A stretch of DNA of 64,000 bases from Ornithobacterium rhinotracheale DSM 15997. GTDB lineage: Bacteria; Bacteroidota; Bacteroidia; Flavobacteriales; Weeksellaceae. Location: positions 1,245,501 to 1,309,500 of the forward strand of contig NC_018016.1 of NCBI RefSeq assembly GCF_000265465.1, written 5' to 3'. Shown piece by piece: positions 51,229 through 61,077 of this stretch. The first letter of the stretch is position 1. Every line of letters starts with the position of its first letter. The notes beneath the pieces were generated by a model. That model had not been told where the DNA came from. It saw nothing but the letters and a program-made list of their open reading frames with translations, and ran no database searches. The position numbers were made by a program, and so were the translations under genes.

Positions 51229-52839
51229 ATGGAAAACTTAAAAAAAGCTTTAGAAAGTTACGGGATTAAAAACGTAAAAGAAATTGTACACAACCCATCG
51301 TACGAACAACTTTTTGAAGAAGAAACTAAGCCAGGACTAGAAGGCTTTGAAAAAGGACAAGTAACAGAATTAGGAGCAGTGAATGTGATGACTGGTGAAT
51401 TCACAGGTCGTTCTCCTAAAGACAAATTCATCGTAGAAGATGATGTAACTAGAGATACTATCTGGTGGACTACTCCTGAGTCTCCAAACGATAACAAAAA
51501 ACTAAGCCAAGAAGCTTGGAATCACCTTAAAGATATTACTACAAAACAACTTTCTGATAAAAGATTATTTGTAGTAGATGGTTTCTGTGGTGCTAACGAA
51601 GAATCTAGACTTAAAGTAAGAATCATTACAGAAGTAGCATGGCAAGCACACTTCGTTACTAACATGTTTATCCGCCCAACTGAAGAAGAATTGAAAAACT
51701 TTGGTGAGCCAGATTTCGTAGTAATGAACGCTTCTAAAACTTCTAACAAAGAATATGAAAAATACGGAATGAACTCTGAAGTTTATACTGTATTTAACTT
51801 GACTGAAAAAATGCAAGTAATTGGAGGTACTTGGTACGGAGGTGAGATGAAAAAAGGTATGTTCGCGATGATGAACTACTACTTACCATTAAGAGGGTAC
51901 GCTTCAATGCACTGTTCTGCTAACGTGGGTGAGAAAGGTGATACTGCAATCTTCTTCGGACTTTCAGGTACTGGTAAAACAACTTTATCTACAGACCCTA
52001 ACAGAAAACTTATCGGTGATGATGAGCACGGATGGGATGATGAAGGTGTATTCAACTTCGAAGGTGGATGCTACGCAAAAACTATCAACCTTGATAAAGA
52101 TGCTGAACCAGAAATCTACGGAGCTATCAAACGCGATGCTTTATTAGAAAACGTAACTGTAGATGAAAATGGTAAAATCGACTTTACTGATGGATCTGTA
52201 ACTCAAAACACTCGTGTTTCTTATCCAATCTACCACATCGAGAATATCGTAAAACCAGTTTCTAAAGCAGGACCAGCTAAAAAAGTTATTTTCTTGACTG
52301 CTGATGCATTCGGTGTAATGCCTCCAGTTTCTAAATTGACTCCAGAGCAAACTAAATATCACTTCTTGAGTGGATTTACTGCTAAACTTGCAGGTACTGA
52401 GCGTGGTGTAACTAGCCCACAACCTACTTTCTCTGCATGTTTCGGTGCTGCATTTCTTTCTTTACACCCAACTAAATACGGTGAAGAATTAGTTAAGAAA
52501 ATGGAAGCAAACAACGCTACTGCTTACTTAGTAAACACTGGATGGAACGGTACTGGAAAACGTATCTCTATCAAAGATACTCGTGCAATCATCAACGCTA
52601 TTTTAGATGGTTCTATCGATAAAGCAGAAACTAAAGTTGTTCCAATCTTTAACTTAGAAGTTCCAACTGCATTGCCAGGTGTGGATTCAGGAATCCTTGA
52701 TCCAAGAGATACTTATGCAAACGCTTCTGAATGGGAAGAAAAAGCAAAAGATCTTGCTGGTAGATTTATCAAAAACTTCGAGAAATATACAGATAACGAA
52801 GAAGGTAAAAAATTGGTTGAAGCAGGACCACAATTATAA
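51229..52839 (+). CDS. pckA: Phosphoenolpyruvate carboxykinase (ATP)
   Basis: Converts oxaloacetate and ATP to PEP and CO2 for gluconeogenesis, or runs in reverse for anaplerosis. The 536-residue protein has the ATP-type signatures [15 protein letters not shown], the kinase-1a P-loop GLSGTGKT (244-251) and DDEHGWDD. Codon choice (GGT, ACT, AAC, TCT, CGT) differs from neighbours in the way expected for a very highly expressed gene. It is monocistronic with its own promoter and terminator. Confidence 0.98.
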   Translation: MENLKKALESYGIKNVKEIVHNPSYEQLFEEETKPGLEGFEKGQVTELGAVNVMTGEFTGRSPKDKFIVEDDVTRDTIWWTTPESPNDNKKLSQEAWNHLKDITTKQLSDKRLFVVDGFCGANEESRLKVRIITEVAWQAHFVTNMFIRPTEEELKNFGEPDFVVMNASKTSNKEYEKYGMNSEVYTVFNLTEKMQVIGGTWYGGEMKKGMFAMMNYYLPLRGYASMHCSANVGEKGDTAIFFGLSGTGKTTLSTDPNRKLIGDDEHGWDDEGVFNFEGGCYAKTINLDKDAEPEIYGAIKRDALLENVTVDENGKIDFTDGSVTQNTRVSYPIYHIENIVKPVSKAGPAKKVIFLTADAFGVMPPVSKLTPEQTKYHFLSGFTAKLAGTERGVTSPQPTFSACFGAAFLSLHPTKYGEELVKKMEANNATAYLVNTGWNGTGKRISIKDTRAIINAILDGSIDKAETKVVPIFNLEVPTALPGVDSGILDPRDTYANASEWEEKAKDLAGRFIKNFEKYTDNEEGKKLVEAGPQL

Positions 52840-52867
52840 TTCTTGCTCTCAATTTAATATCATAAAA

Positions 52868-52895
52868 GAAAACCCGCATTTTGCGGGTTTTTTCT
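52868..52895. terminator. Bidirectional terminator between pckA and DUF2480
   Basis: GAAAACCCGCA pairs with TGCGGGTTTTTTC around a 3-base TTT region, with T tract. Confidence 0.82.
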
Positions 52896-52908
52896 TTTTA
52901 AATAATTC

Positions 52909-53421
52909 TTATTTTTTCTTGTAAAGAGGAACTGTGCTACAAGCTTCTCCGTACATGAGAGATTTGGCTACGGGCTGTAATTTTGCAATGAGCGATAGAT
53001 AAGTTTGTTCGTTGATTTTCATATTTCCACAACCTTTGATGATGATAGGCTTACCCGAAAAATCATCTAAATTCATATTTTTTATGTAATGCTGTAGGGC
53101 TGCGTTATTAAAATCGTTTTTGTTTCCTACTCCACAAAATTCGCTAAAGGGAGCCAAGTGGCATTGAACCAACAAAAATGCCCAGCCAGGGAGGATAGGC
53201 TCGTCGCTACAATAGAGGTGAACATATTTATTTTTATAGATTTCCCAGTTAGTGTTTTTCAACATTTCTCTAAAATCTTTTTCTATTAAGATGAGTCCAT
53301 CTTTCAAGAAATTTTTTAGATCGAAATTTATAATTTGATTAGAAATTTCTTTTTCAAAAATATAATTGAGGTCGATTGTGATCAGCGAGCTATTCGCAAC
53401 TCTATTAACAATTTGAGTCAT
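52909..53421 (-). CDS. DUF2480 family protein
   Basis: A 170-residue protein matching the Bacteroidota-specific DUF2480 family across its length: IVNRVANSSLITIDL at the start, LKDGLILIEKDFRE, YCSDEPILPGWAFLLV in the middle, IIKGCG, and the C-terminal signature GEACSTVPLYKKK. No signal peptide or membrane segment; presumably cytoplasmic. Start at 53421 (MTQIVNRV) is favoured over 53445 because family members begin near the conserved IVNRV. Function is unknown. It is convergent with pckA. Confidence 0.9.
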   Translation of the reverse strand: MTQIVNRVANSSLITIDLNYIFEKEISNQIINFDLKNFLKDGLILIEKDFREMLKNTNWEIYKNKYVHLYCSDEPILPGWAFLLVQCHLAPFSEFCGVGNKNDFNNAALQHYIKNMNLDDFSGKPIIIKGCGNMKINEQTYLSLIAKLQPVAKSLMYGEACSTVPLYKKK

Positions 53422-53445
53422 TTCAGTCTTTTTTATTTGAATCAA

Positions 53446-53747
53446 GAGGTTTGAAGTGATAGATGGTTCTATAAAAAATCATGCCATAAAATTATAATCA
53501 AAAAAATAGTTTTTCGTTTCGAAATGTTTAGAAAATCCCTAAAAATAGAGGGGAGTGCATTGATTTTTATGAAAAAAGAAAGCCTATCGCGATTGAATTT
53601 TAAAGATTTAGTAATATGATATTCTTCATTTTTTTGTACAAAATATACGTTAAAAGTTTCATTTTCAGAAAAAAAGATTTAGCTTAGCATCTTAGGTCGT
53701 GTAAAATTAACAATTATCTAAAATAATTGAAAAAAATATATAATAGA
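53446..53747. other. Intergenic region upstream of the SusC-like gene
   Basis: Some 300 bases of AT-rich sequence. I recognised no promoter consensus, hairpin or small gene with confidence. Confidence 0.4.
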
Positions 53748-56700
53748 ATGAAGCGAAAAATGTTATGGAGTAGTACAATGTTACTACTATTTGTGAGCCA
53801 AATAATGGCGCAAATCACCGGTAAGGTGCAAGACGAGTATGGTCCGCTGCAAGGTGCGCTTGTTACCGTGGTGGGGACTAATACCTCAGTAGAGACAGAT
53901 GCTGACGGGGCGTTCAGCATTCCCGGTAAGGTGGGAGATGTCTTAGATATTACCAATCCTATTACCTTTGGGCAAAAAACATTCCCTGTGAAGTCGCTAC
54001 AAATGGGAGTGATTAAATTAAGCGAGAAGGAAGTGGGGCTAGATGTGGTAGTGGCTTTTGGTAAACAAAAGAAGGAGAATTTAACGGGGGCAGTCTCCGT
54101 GATTGATTCTAAGAATTTTGAGAGCCGCCCTATCTCAAACGCAGTTCAGGCGTTGCAAGGAAAAGTAGCGGGTATGAACTTTAATATAGGAAACAGAGGC
54201 ACGGAGCTAGGCGCCTCGCCGTCCTTCAATGTAAGGGGGGAGGGGACATTAGGCATTGGCTCTTCCGCCAGTCCGCTCGTGTTGATTGATGGGGTAGAGG
54301 GGGATTTCTCATCGCTCAACCCACAAGATATTGAAAGCATTTCGGTGCTAAAAGATGCAGCTTCGTCCTCATTATATGGGTCGCGTGCGGCTTTTGGTGT
54401 TGTTTTAGTTACCACAAAATCAGGGAAGGAGGGGAAAGTTTCCATTTCTTACAACAATAGTTTAAGATACAGCTCGCCCACACTTGTCCCTAAGTTTTTG
54501 GATTCTGAGACATTTATGCATTACTTAAATGAAGCTTATAGAAATAACTCTGCCGCTTCGGGCGATAGATTTACTAAGTCTCAAATAGAAAATGCGATTA
54601 AGTATAAAAACGGGGAGATTGATTATGCCACAGCATTTGACCCAAGCTTGGGAGTCTGGGAAACAATCAAAGCTTGGGACAATGTAGATTGGTATCAGCA
54701 AATGTACAGAGCTTGGGCGCCATCGCAAGAGCATAACTTATCCATCAACGGTGGGAATGAGAAGGCTACCTACTATCTCTCTGCGGGGTATTTAGGGCAA
54801 GAAGGGCTTGTGAGATATAATACAGATACTTATGATAGAATTACCCTTAACGCAAAATTTACGGCTAATTTAAAATCTTGGCTGAAACTGCAATATCAAA
54901 GCAGATTTACCAGAGAGCTAAACGGAAAATCCTCTTACTTAGCAGGTGCTGCTGCTAGCTTCTACGAGGACATCGTTAGAAAATGGCCAATGTTCCCAGT
55001 CAAAGACACCAACGGGAATTATATCTATGGCAACGGAATCGGAGAGCTTGAAATGGGAAGGTACAAAGGAGAGAGAGACCTCTTGAACCAGCAAGTGAAC
55101 CTCACCATTACTCCGCTCAAAGATTGGAACATTTATGCAAACTTCTCTTACAGAACAGATACTCACTTTGAGAATAGATACTATATGCCACTCTATCAAT
55201 ATGACGACAAGGGGCGTGCCTCATTTGCTGCACCTAAATTTAGTATTTCCCCTTATGGGAAGATTGCCCCAGGAGTTTCATTCTTAGAGGAATTTGGCTA
55301 TAAATCCAATTACTTTTCGCCAAACATCTATTCAGATTATACCAAATACTTTGGAAACCACACCGCTAAATTGACCGCCGGTTTCCAAGCAGAGGAGTTT
55401 AAAAATAGAGACATTAGAGCTAAAAGAAACGGAATCGTGAACAGAGATGTCATCGCGCTAGCCACTACTGATGGCGACCAAATGTATGTAGATGGCCGCT
55501 ACAACGATTGGGCTACGGTGGGCTTCTTTGGCCGCTTGAACTATGATTATGATGCGCGCTACTTGGTGGAACTAAACCTCCGCTATGATGGTACAAGTAG
55601 ATTCCTGCAAGACCAAAGATGGAACTGGTACCCATCTGTATCCTTGGGCTGGAATGTTGCCAGAGAAGGATTTTGGCAAAATCTAGGCGATATCTTCTCT
55701 AAAATCAGCGACTTTAAGCTCAGAGCCTCATATGGAGAGCTAGGAAACCAGTCTACAACAAATTTCTACCCATTCTACCAAACGATGCCATTTAAGCCCA
55801 ATGTAGGTACTTGGCTAATTGATAATAAGCTCACCAATACGGCCTCAATGCCTCAATTAATCAGTGAGTTTTTAACTTGGGAGAGAGTAGAGACTAAAAA
55901 CATAGGGCTAGACCTTAATGCCTTTAAAAATAGATTTAACTTAACCCTCGATTTCTTTGAAAGAAACACCAAAGATATGGTAGGGCCCGCAAGAGCGCTA
56001 CCAGGCGTATTCGGTGCAAAAGTGCCAAATACCAACAATACAGATATGAGGTCTCGAGGATTTGAATTAGCCCTAGGCTGGAATGATAAAGTAGGCAAAG
56101 ATTTTAACTACTCAATCAACGCTACATTGACTGATAGCCGCCAAACAGTGATAAACTACCCCAACGAAACAGGCTCCCTAAACACCTATTACTCAGGAAG
56201 AGAATTAGGCGAAATCTGGGGATTTGTAACCCACGGAATGGCTAAGACCGACGCTGAAATTAATGATTGGGTGAGCAAACACCGCCCCGAGTTCTACAAT
56301 GGAAACTGGAGAGCTGGCGACATTATGTTCGAGGATTTAAACAAAGATGGCAAAATCGGTGTAGGAAGCTCAACTTTGGAAGACCACGGCGATTTGAAAA
56401 TCATCGGGAACAGAACCCCACGATACAACTTTGGTTTAGACCTATTTGCGCAATACAAGGGCTTAGACCTTAGAATATTCCTCCAAGGTACGGCTAAGAG
56501 AGATTTAGACCTAGATAGCAAGGGCTTCTTAACGCCAAACACGCTCTTTACAGGTGCCAATACCCCGTATGATGGCGGTAAAACAAATCTATGGCCAGCC
56601 ACAGGCTTTAAGGAGCATTTAGATTACTTCCGCCCAGAGGGCACCACCAGTCCGCTTGGGCCTAATGTAGATGCCTACTACCCAGCCCCATCATTGGGAG

Positions 56701-56978
56701 ATTCTTACAAAAACTTCCCAATGCCACAAACTAGATATTTGCAAAATGGCGCCTATGTAAGAGTGAAAAACATTCAGCTAGGCTACACCTTGCCAAAGAA
56801 ATTAGTACAGAGCATCTATATGAACAGAGTGCGATTCTATATCTCAGGAGAAAACCTATTCACTTGGACAAAGCTCTCTTCGCTATTTGACCCCGAGGTA
56901 ATCGGCGGCGCTAGCGGGCAAGGGAAAATGTACCCACTCTCCAAAGTAGTATCCACAGGAATTAGCATCAATTTCTAA
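53748..56978 (+). CDS. SusC/RagA-family TonB-linked outer membrane protein
   Basis: A 1,076-residue outer membrane transporter. After a signal peptide (ends SQIMAQ) come a carboxypeptidase-regulatory-like domain (about residues 23-90, ITGKVQDEYGPLQGALVTV), a plug domain (about 105-230, with the SusC motif SISVLKDAASSSLYGSRA), and a 22-strand barrel to the end. It works with the downstream SusD-like lipoprotein to import oligosaccharides or peptides with TonB energy. The start at 53748 (MKRKML) is preferred to an in-frame TTG at 53727 as it gives a proper signal peptide. The later part uses many C-ending codons, unlike the surrounding genes. No glycosidase or regulator lies next to it, so the substrate cannot be inferred. 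Confidence 0.96.
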   Translation: MKRKMLWSSTMLLLFVSQIMAQITGKVQDEYGPLQGALVTVVGTNTSVETDADGAFSIPGKVGDVLDITNPITFGQKTFPVKSLQMGVIKLSEKEVGLDVVVAFGKQKKENLTGAVSVIDSKNFESRPISNAVQALQGKVAGMNFNIGNRGTELGASPSFNVRGEGTLGIGSSASPLVLIDGVEGDFSSLNPQDIESISVLKDAASSSLYGSRAAFGVVLVTTKSGKEGKVSISYNNSLRYSSPTLVPKFLDSETFMHYLNEAYRNNSAASGDRFTKSQIENAIKYKNGEIDYATAFDPSLGVWETIKAWDNVDWYQQMYRAWAPSQEHNLSINGGNEKATYYLSAGYLGQEGLVRYNTDTYDRITLNAKFTANLKSWLKLQYQSRFTRELNGKSSYLAGAAASFYEDIVRKWPMFPVKDTNGNYIYGNGIGELEMGRYKGERDLLNQQVNLTITPLKDWNIYANFSYRTDTHFENRYYMPLYQYDDKGRASFAAPKFSISPYGKIAPGVSFLEEFGYKSNYFSPNIYSDYTKYFGNHTAKLTAGFQAEEFKNRDIRAKRNGIVNRDVIALATTDGDQMYVDGRYNDWATVGFFGRLNYDYDARYLVELNLRYDGTSRFLQDQRWNWYPSVSLGWNVAREGFWQNLGDIFSKISDFKLRASYGELGNQSTTNFYPFYQTMPFKPNVGTWLIDNKLTNTASMPQLISEFLTWERVETKNIGLDLNAFKNRFNLTLDFFERNTKDMVGPARALPGVFGAKVPNTNNTDMRSRGFELALGWNDKVGKDFNYSINATLTDSRQTVINYPNETGSLNTYYSGRELGEIWGFVTHGMAKTDAEINDWVSKHRPEFYNGNWRAGDIMFEDLNKDGKIGVGSSTLEDHGDLKIIGNRTPRYNFGLDLFAQYKGLDLRIFLQGTAKRDLDLDSKGFLTPNTLFTGANTPYDGGKTNLWPATGFKEHLDYFRPEGTTSPLGPNVDAYYPAPSLGDSYKNFPMPQTRYLQNGAYVRVKNIQLGYTLPKKLVQSIYMNRVRFYISGENLFTWTKLSSLFDPEVIGGASGQGKMYPLSKVVSTGISINF

Positions 56979-56992
56979 AAAAGTTTAAAATA

Positions 56993-58960
56993 ATGAAGAA
57001 GATAAATAAAATAATAATCGCACTATTAGCCCTCTATTCGCTAAGTGCTTGTAACGATTTCCTAGACAGGGAACCCCTATCACAAGTAAGCCCAGATGCC
57101 TATTTTAACAACGCAGGGCAGCTATCCGCTTACACCTTAGATTTATACAAATCCTTCTTTTACACCAATAAAGATTACTCTATGGGGAATACTTTGCTGG
57201 ACAACAATACCGATAACCAAGCAAAAAGAAACTCCTCAGATGATATATGGCTTCCAGGTTGGAAGAAAGTGCCAAACAAAGCCTCCGTGTGGAAACTAAA
57301 CAATATCCGCAAGGTAAACTATTTCCTTGGCAAAGTACTCCCTAAATACAAAGCCGGAGAAATCGAAGGAAGCAAAGCAGAGATTAACCAAGCCATTGGC
57401 GAAGCCTACTTCCTAAGAGCTTACGAATACTATGGCAAGCTCACCAAGCTAGGCGACTTCCCAATCATCAAGGAGCCGCTACCAGAGGATAGAGCGGAGC
57501 TCATTAAGCGCTCTAAAAGAAGCCCTAGAAACCTAGTAGCCCGCTTCATCTTAGAAGACTTAGACGAGGCCATAAAATACCTAAGCCCCAACCCCGTAGC
57601 CAATAAAAACAGAATAAGCCAAGAAGTAGCAAAGCTATTCAAATCCAGAGTAGCCCTATACGAAGGCACTTGGCTCAAATACCACAGAGGCACCGCCTTT
57701 GTACCAGGGGGGCAAGGCTGGCCAGGAAACCCGCAAGATGTAAACTACCCCGATGGCTATGACAAGGAAATAGAATTCTTCCTAACCCAAGCCAAAGATG
57801 CCGCCGAGAAGGTAATCAAAAATGTAAGCCTCACCCCAAGCAACCACAAGGTTAAAAGCTTAGAAGTAGGAACCAACCCCTACTATATGATGTTTGCCGA
57901 CACCGATATGGGCAAGTATGATGAGGTATTGCTATGGAGAAGCTATAATGTAGACCTCGCCGTAGCACACGCCACACAAGTATACCTAAAACTAGGAAGC
58001 CAATCAGGCTTTACACAAGGCATGATGGATGCCTACTTAGGTAAAAACGGAAAGCCCGTCTATAAAGACGCAACTATCCTCGCCTCCTACAACGACCCTA
58101 AAAAGCTCTCGACCAACCTCGCCACTAAACGAGACGAGCGCATTGCTATGTTTGTAAAGAAAAGAAGCGACCAATTCAATACCAATAAAAACACCTTCTA
58201 CCTACCTAAATTCTCAGAAGGAGGAAACCTCTCTGCCACTGGCTACGAGATTAGAAAAGGCCTCGGCTTAGACCCCTACCCACAGCAGAATTCAGCACAA
58301 AAGAGTGTAAATGGCTGCTTGCTATTCAGAGCCTCCGAGGCGTACTTAAACTATATCGAGGCACAGTATGAGCTAGAAGGCAATGTAAGCAACGAATCTG
58401 CTACTTACTGGGCAGCCCTTAGAGAAAGAGCTGGCGTGCTTACAGATTATAAGGTAACAGATAAAAACACGGACTTAGACCTAGAAGATGACTTTGCCGT
58501 GTACTCCGCAGGGCAAAAAGTAGAGGTTACCCTCTACAACATTCGCCGCGAGAGACGCTGCGAGCTTGTAGCAGAAGGCTTGCGTATGGACGACCTGAAA
58601 AGATGGCGCGCACTAGACCAAGTGAAAAACTACCAAGTGCGAGGCATTAAAATCTGGGAGTGGTTACAGCCTGGTGTGCTAAACAGCAATGAGCTTAAAA
58701 ACTTCTCAGACCTCAGATACGAGCCTGCCAAATCCCCCAATATGTCTAGCCCAGATATCGGCCCATACTTCTACATTTACAGAATCAAATCAGACAACCG
58801 ATTCTATGAGGGCTACACTTGGGTAAAAGCTCACTACTATGAGCCAATAGCCTTTGAGGAATTGCAGCTAGCTGCCCCAGATGGCAACCCGAACAACTCT
58901 GTGATTTACCAAAACCCAGGGTGGCCAACCCTAGCAGGAGGCGTTGCCGAAATTAATTAA
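56993..58960 (+). CDS. SusD/RagB-family nutrient-binding lipoprotein
   Basis: A 655-residue outer-surface lipoprotein with lipobox LSAC (about residue 19) followed by the SusD start NDFLDREPLSQVSPDAYFNN-like segment. The TPR-like helical fold is indicated by AIGEAYFLRAYEYYGKL and by the C-terminal NIRRERRCELVAEGLRMDDLKRW, the most conserved SusD block. It acts as a lid and capture protein over the SusC barrel. It starts 14 bases after the susC-like gene, and both share a C-rich codon preference. Confidence 0.96.
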   Translation: MKKINKIIIALLALYSLSACNDFLDREPLSQVSPDAYFNNAGQLSAYTLDLYKSFFYTNKDYSMGNTLLDNNTDNQAKRNSSDDIWLPGWKKVPNKASVWKLNNIRKVNYFLGKVLPKYKAGEIEGSKAEINQAIGEAYFLRAYEYYGKLTKLGDFPIIKEPLPEDRAELIKRSKRSPRNLVARFILEDLDEAIKYLSPNPVANKNRISQEVAKLFKSRVALYEGTWLKYHRGTAFVPGGQGWPGNPQDVNYPDGYDKEIEFFLTQAKDAAEKVIKNVSLTPSNHKVKSLEVGTNPYYMMFADTDMGKYDEVLLWRSYNVDLAVAHATQVYLKLGSQSGFTQGMMDAYLGKNGKPVYKDATILASYNDPKKLSTNLATKRDERIAMFVKKRSDQFNTNKNTFYLPKFSEGGNLSATGYEIRKGLGLDPYPQQNSAQKSVNGCLLFRASEAYLNYIEAQYELEGNVSNESATYWAALRERAGVLTDYKVTDKNTDLDLEDDFAVYSAGQKVEVTLYNIRRERRCELVAEGLRMDDLKRWRALDQVKNYQVRGIKIWEWLQPGVLNSNELKNFSDLRYEPAKSPNMSSPDIGPYFYIYRIKSDNRFYEGYTWVKAHYYEPIAFEELQLAAPDGNPNNSVIYQNPGWPTLAGGVAEIN

Positions 58961-58983
58961 TCTAAGATTGTTCAGATACTTTC

Positions 58984-59015
58984 ACCGCCGTGCGCTTTGC
59001 GCACGGCGGTTTTTA
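58984..59015 (+). terminator. Terminator of the SusC/SusD operon
   Basis: 12-bp perfect GC-rich stem (ACCGCCGTGCGC and complement) with loop TTT, then TTTTTATTTTT. Confidence 0.9.
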
Positions 59016-59029
59016 TTTTTATTACACAA

Positions 59030-59121
59030 GTGTTCTCCCGCGTGCAGTGCGAGTGTTCCTCCGCGTGCAGTGCGAGTGTTCCTCCGCGTGTAGTACGAGT
59101 GTTGTCCCGCGTGTAGTACGA
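59030..59121. repeat. Tandem array 1: four 23-bp units
   Basis: Four head-to-tail copies of GTGTTCCTCCGCGTGCAGTG + CGA with a few substitutions (units start at 59030, 59053, 59076, 59099). Confidence 0.93.
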
Positions 59122-59127
59122 GACAGG

Positions 59128-59185
59128 CACCTCGTTAGCCTCGTAACGGATACCTCGTTAGACCCGTAACGGACACCTCGTTAGC
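59128..59185. repeat. Tandem array 2: two and a half 23-bp units
   Basis: Units CACCTCGTTAGCCTCGTAAC + GGA at 59128 and 59151, and a 12-base partial unit at 59174. Each unit contains the dyad CGTTA...TAACG. Confidence 0.9.
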
Positions 59186-59186
59186 A

Positions 59187-59261
59187 TAAGGCAATACACC
59201 GTTGCTCGGTAAGGCAACGCACTGTTGCTCGGTAAGGCAATGCACTGTTGCTCGGTAAGGC
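59187..59261. repeat. Tandem array 3: three and a quarter 23-bp units
   Basis: Units TAAGGCAACGCACTGTTGCT + CGG at 59187, 59210, 59233, and a 6-base partial unit at 59256. Each complete unit in the last two copies has the dyad CAACG...TGTTG (or close variant). Confidence 0.92.
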
Positions 59262-59519
59262 GTTTTTATTTATACCTTATTATATATAGAAAAGCAATCG
59301 CCTAAGTATTTAAACTTAATCCCCAAGTACGATTTATTTTCATTCGTTTAATAGGAAAGCTTCCCTAGCCTAATGCGAAAGCCCTTCGCTTGTGTGAGCG
59401 GTGCGCGCGAATGCCTTAAGGTGAGCGGGTGTTGTTTTGTAGGGAAATATTCATTCAGAGGCTTTTTTATACTGAAAATTGCGCGTAATTTTGCCTTAAT
59501 TTATTAAAAAGTCAAAGCC
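59262..59519. other. Intergenic region upstream of the DMT transporter
   Basis: No gene seen. TAATTTTG at 59486-59493 is a possible -7 box for the transporter, 26 bases before its GTG start. Confidence 0.45.
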
Positions 59520-60383
59520 GTGTATAAACATCGTATCGCCTTGCTCTTAGGCATATTATTGATTTCTGCCTACCCTGTACTGGTGAAATATATGGAGGGC
59601 TTGGCAAGCATTTCGGCATTTTATCGGGTGCTGGTGCCTGCTGTGTGCCTTTTGCCTGTTTTGTTTTTTAGCCCAAGGGAGAAAATTCCACAAGGTAAAT
59701 ACCTTATAGGCACGCTGGTGTGTGGGGTGCTTTTTGGCTCAGACATATTTTTTTGGAACTTAGCCATTGCAGGCTCCAATGTTACGCAAGCCACTTTGCT
59801 CACCAATTTAGCCCCCATTTTTGTGGGCGTTTTAGCTTTTTTATTCCTGCCTAATAAGCCTAAAAGAAATTTCTGGATAGGTGCATTTATCGCCCTTGTG
59901 GGCATGGTTGTTTTTATCGGGTGGGATGTTTTTATAAACCTTTCGGTAGATATTTATTTCGTATTGGGGTTGCTTTCTGCGCTTGCTTATTCGGTGTACA
60001 TCGTTATCTCTAAAATGGTGCTCGAAAAAGCGGAGGTGATGCCTTATATGGCACTCAATAGTATCTCGGCAACGATTACTTTGGGCGTATTGAATTTGTT
60101 GCGAGGTACAAGCTTCACGGGCTTTAGCCCAAAAGATTGGGTTTTACTATTCTTGGGAGGATTTTTTTGTCAGTTGGTCGCATGGGCACTCATCAGCTAC
60201 GCCACCAAAAAAATGCGAGCCACTAGAGTTTCATTAAGTTTATTGAGCCAAACGGTTTTTGCCGCATTGATGGCTTATGTTGTATTAAATGAAAAGCCCA
60301 CAACCGAAATGCTTATCGGGGGGCTTATTATCATTGTTGGGATTGCGATTACTTTTATTGATCCTAAGCCCAAAAAAGTTTAA
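59520..60383 (+). CDS. DMT-superfamily transporter (EamA type)
   Basis: A 287-residue membrane protein of about ten helices made of two EamA repeats (about 1-135 and 145-285). The first repeat has YPVLVKYMEGLASISAFYRVL and TQATLLTNLAPIFVGV; the second YSVYIVISKMVLEKAEVMPYM and LLSQTVFAALMAYVVLNEKP. EamA proteins export amino acids or other metabolites; substrate unknown. The start is GTG at 59520; the first ATG is 24 codons in, inside the repeat. Its 3' end overlaps the convergent RluA-type gene by 4 bases. Confidence 0.88.
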   Translation: MYKHRIALLLGILLISAYPVLVKYMEGLASISAFYRVLVPAVCLLPVLFFSPREKIPQGKYLIGTLVCGVLFGSDIFFWNLAIAGSNVTQATLLTNLAPIFVGVLAFLFLPNKPKRNFWIGAFIALVGMVVFIGWDVFINLSVDIYFVLGLLSALAYSVYIVISKMVLEKAEVMPYMALNSISATITLGVLNLLRGTSFTGFSPKDWVLLFLGGFFCQLVAWALISYATKKMRATRVSLSLLSQTVFAALMAYVVLNEKPTTEMLIGGLIIIVGIAITFIDPKPKKV

Positions 60384-61069
60384 TCTTCGCAGGCATTCCA
60401 TAAATTGTCATCGGGCAGGGGAGCCGTTACCGAAACGGGCTCTTTGGTCACGGGATGTTCAAAACTTAAATAGCGAGCATGCAAGTGGATTCCGCCATCT
60501 TTGTTGGAGCGATCGGCACCATATTTTAAATCTCCCTTGATGATTGCGCCGATTTTTGCCATTTGCGCACGAATTTGGTGTGAACGCCCTGTTTCCAGTT
60601 CGATTTCAAATAGCCAATAGCGATCTAGTTTTTTAATTAATTTATAATGCAAAACAGCTTTTTTAGCTCCATCTGTTGGGCGAGGAAAAACTGTAACTGT
60701 ATTGTTTTTGCTATTTTTTCTGAGATAATGCGTCAAGGTGCCTTCCGTCGGTTGGTTAGGAGCCAAAGGCGTACAAAGTGCCCAGTAAGTTTTGTCCACT
60801 TTTCGGGATTTAAACTTCTCGTTCATTCGGCTAAGTGCCTTGCTCGTTTTAGCGTAAACAATTGCTCCGCTGGTTACGCGGTCTAAGCGATGGATTAAGC
60901 CCAAATACACATTTCCAGGTTTTTTATCTCTGATTTTAATAAAATCCTTGATGTCATCGAGCAGACTTTTATCTCCCGTTTTGTCGCCTTGCACCAATTC
61001 GCCACATTTTTTATTGACGATGATTAAATGATTGTCTTCGTATAAAAACTCTAACTCAGGAGCTCGCAT
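60380..61069 (-). CDS. RluA-family pseudouridine synthase
   Basis: A 229-residue single-domain enzyme without an S4 domain. The catalytic Asp63 is in HRLDRVTSG, and the family's LETGRSHQIRAQM segment is present. Such enzymes isomerise specific uridines in rRNA or tRNA; the target site cannot be told. The gene is 8 bases after panB and probably in the same transcript. Confidence 0.92.
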   Translation of the reverse strand: MRAPELEFLYEDNHLIIVNKKCGELVQGDKTGDKSLLDDIKDFIKIRDKKPGNVYLGLIHRLDRVTSGAIVYAKTSKALSRMNEKFKSRKVDKTYWALCTPLAPNQPTEGTLTHYLRKNSKNNTVTVFPRPTDGAKKAVLHYKLIKKLDRYWLFEIELETGRSHQIRAQMAKIGAIIKGDLKYGADRSNKDGGIHLHARYLSFEHPVTKEPVSVTAPLPDDNLWNACED

Positions 61070-61077
61070 AGTGTGAA

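Noticed and set aside
53727-53747. TTG start of the SusC-like gene at 53727
   Set aside because: The ATG at 53748 gives a normal signal peptide; the upstream TTG adds charged residues before it without support.
59030-59261. CRISPR array
   Set aside because: The units abut head to tail with no unique spacers, and there are no cas genes.
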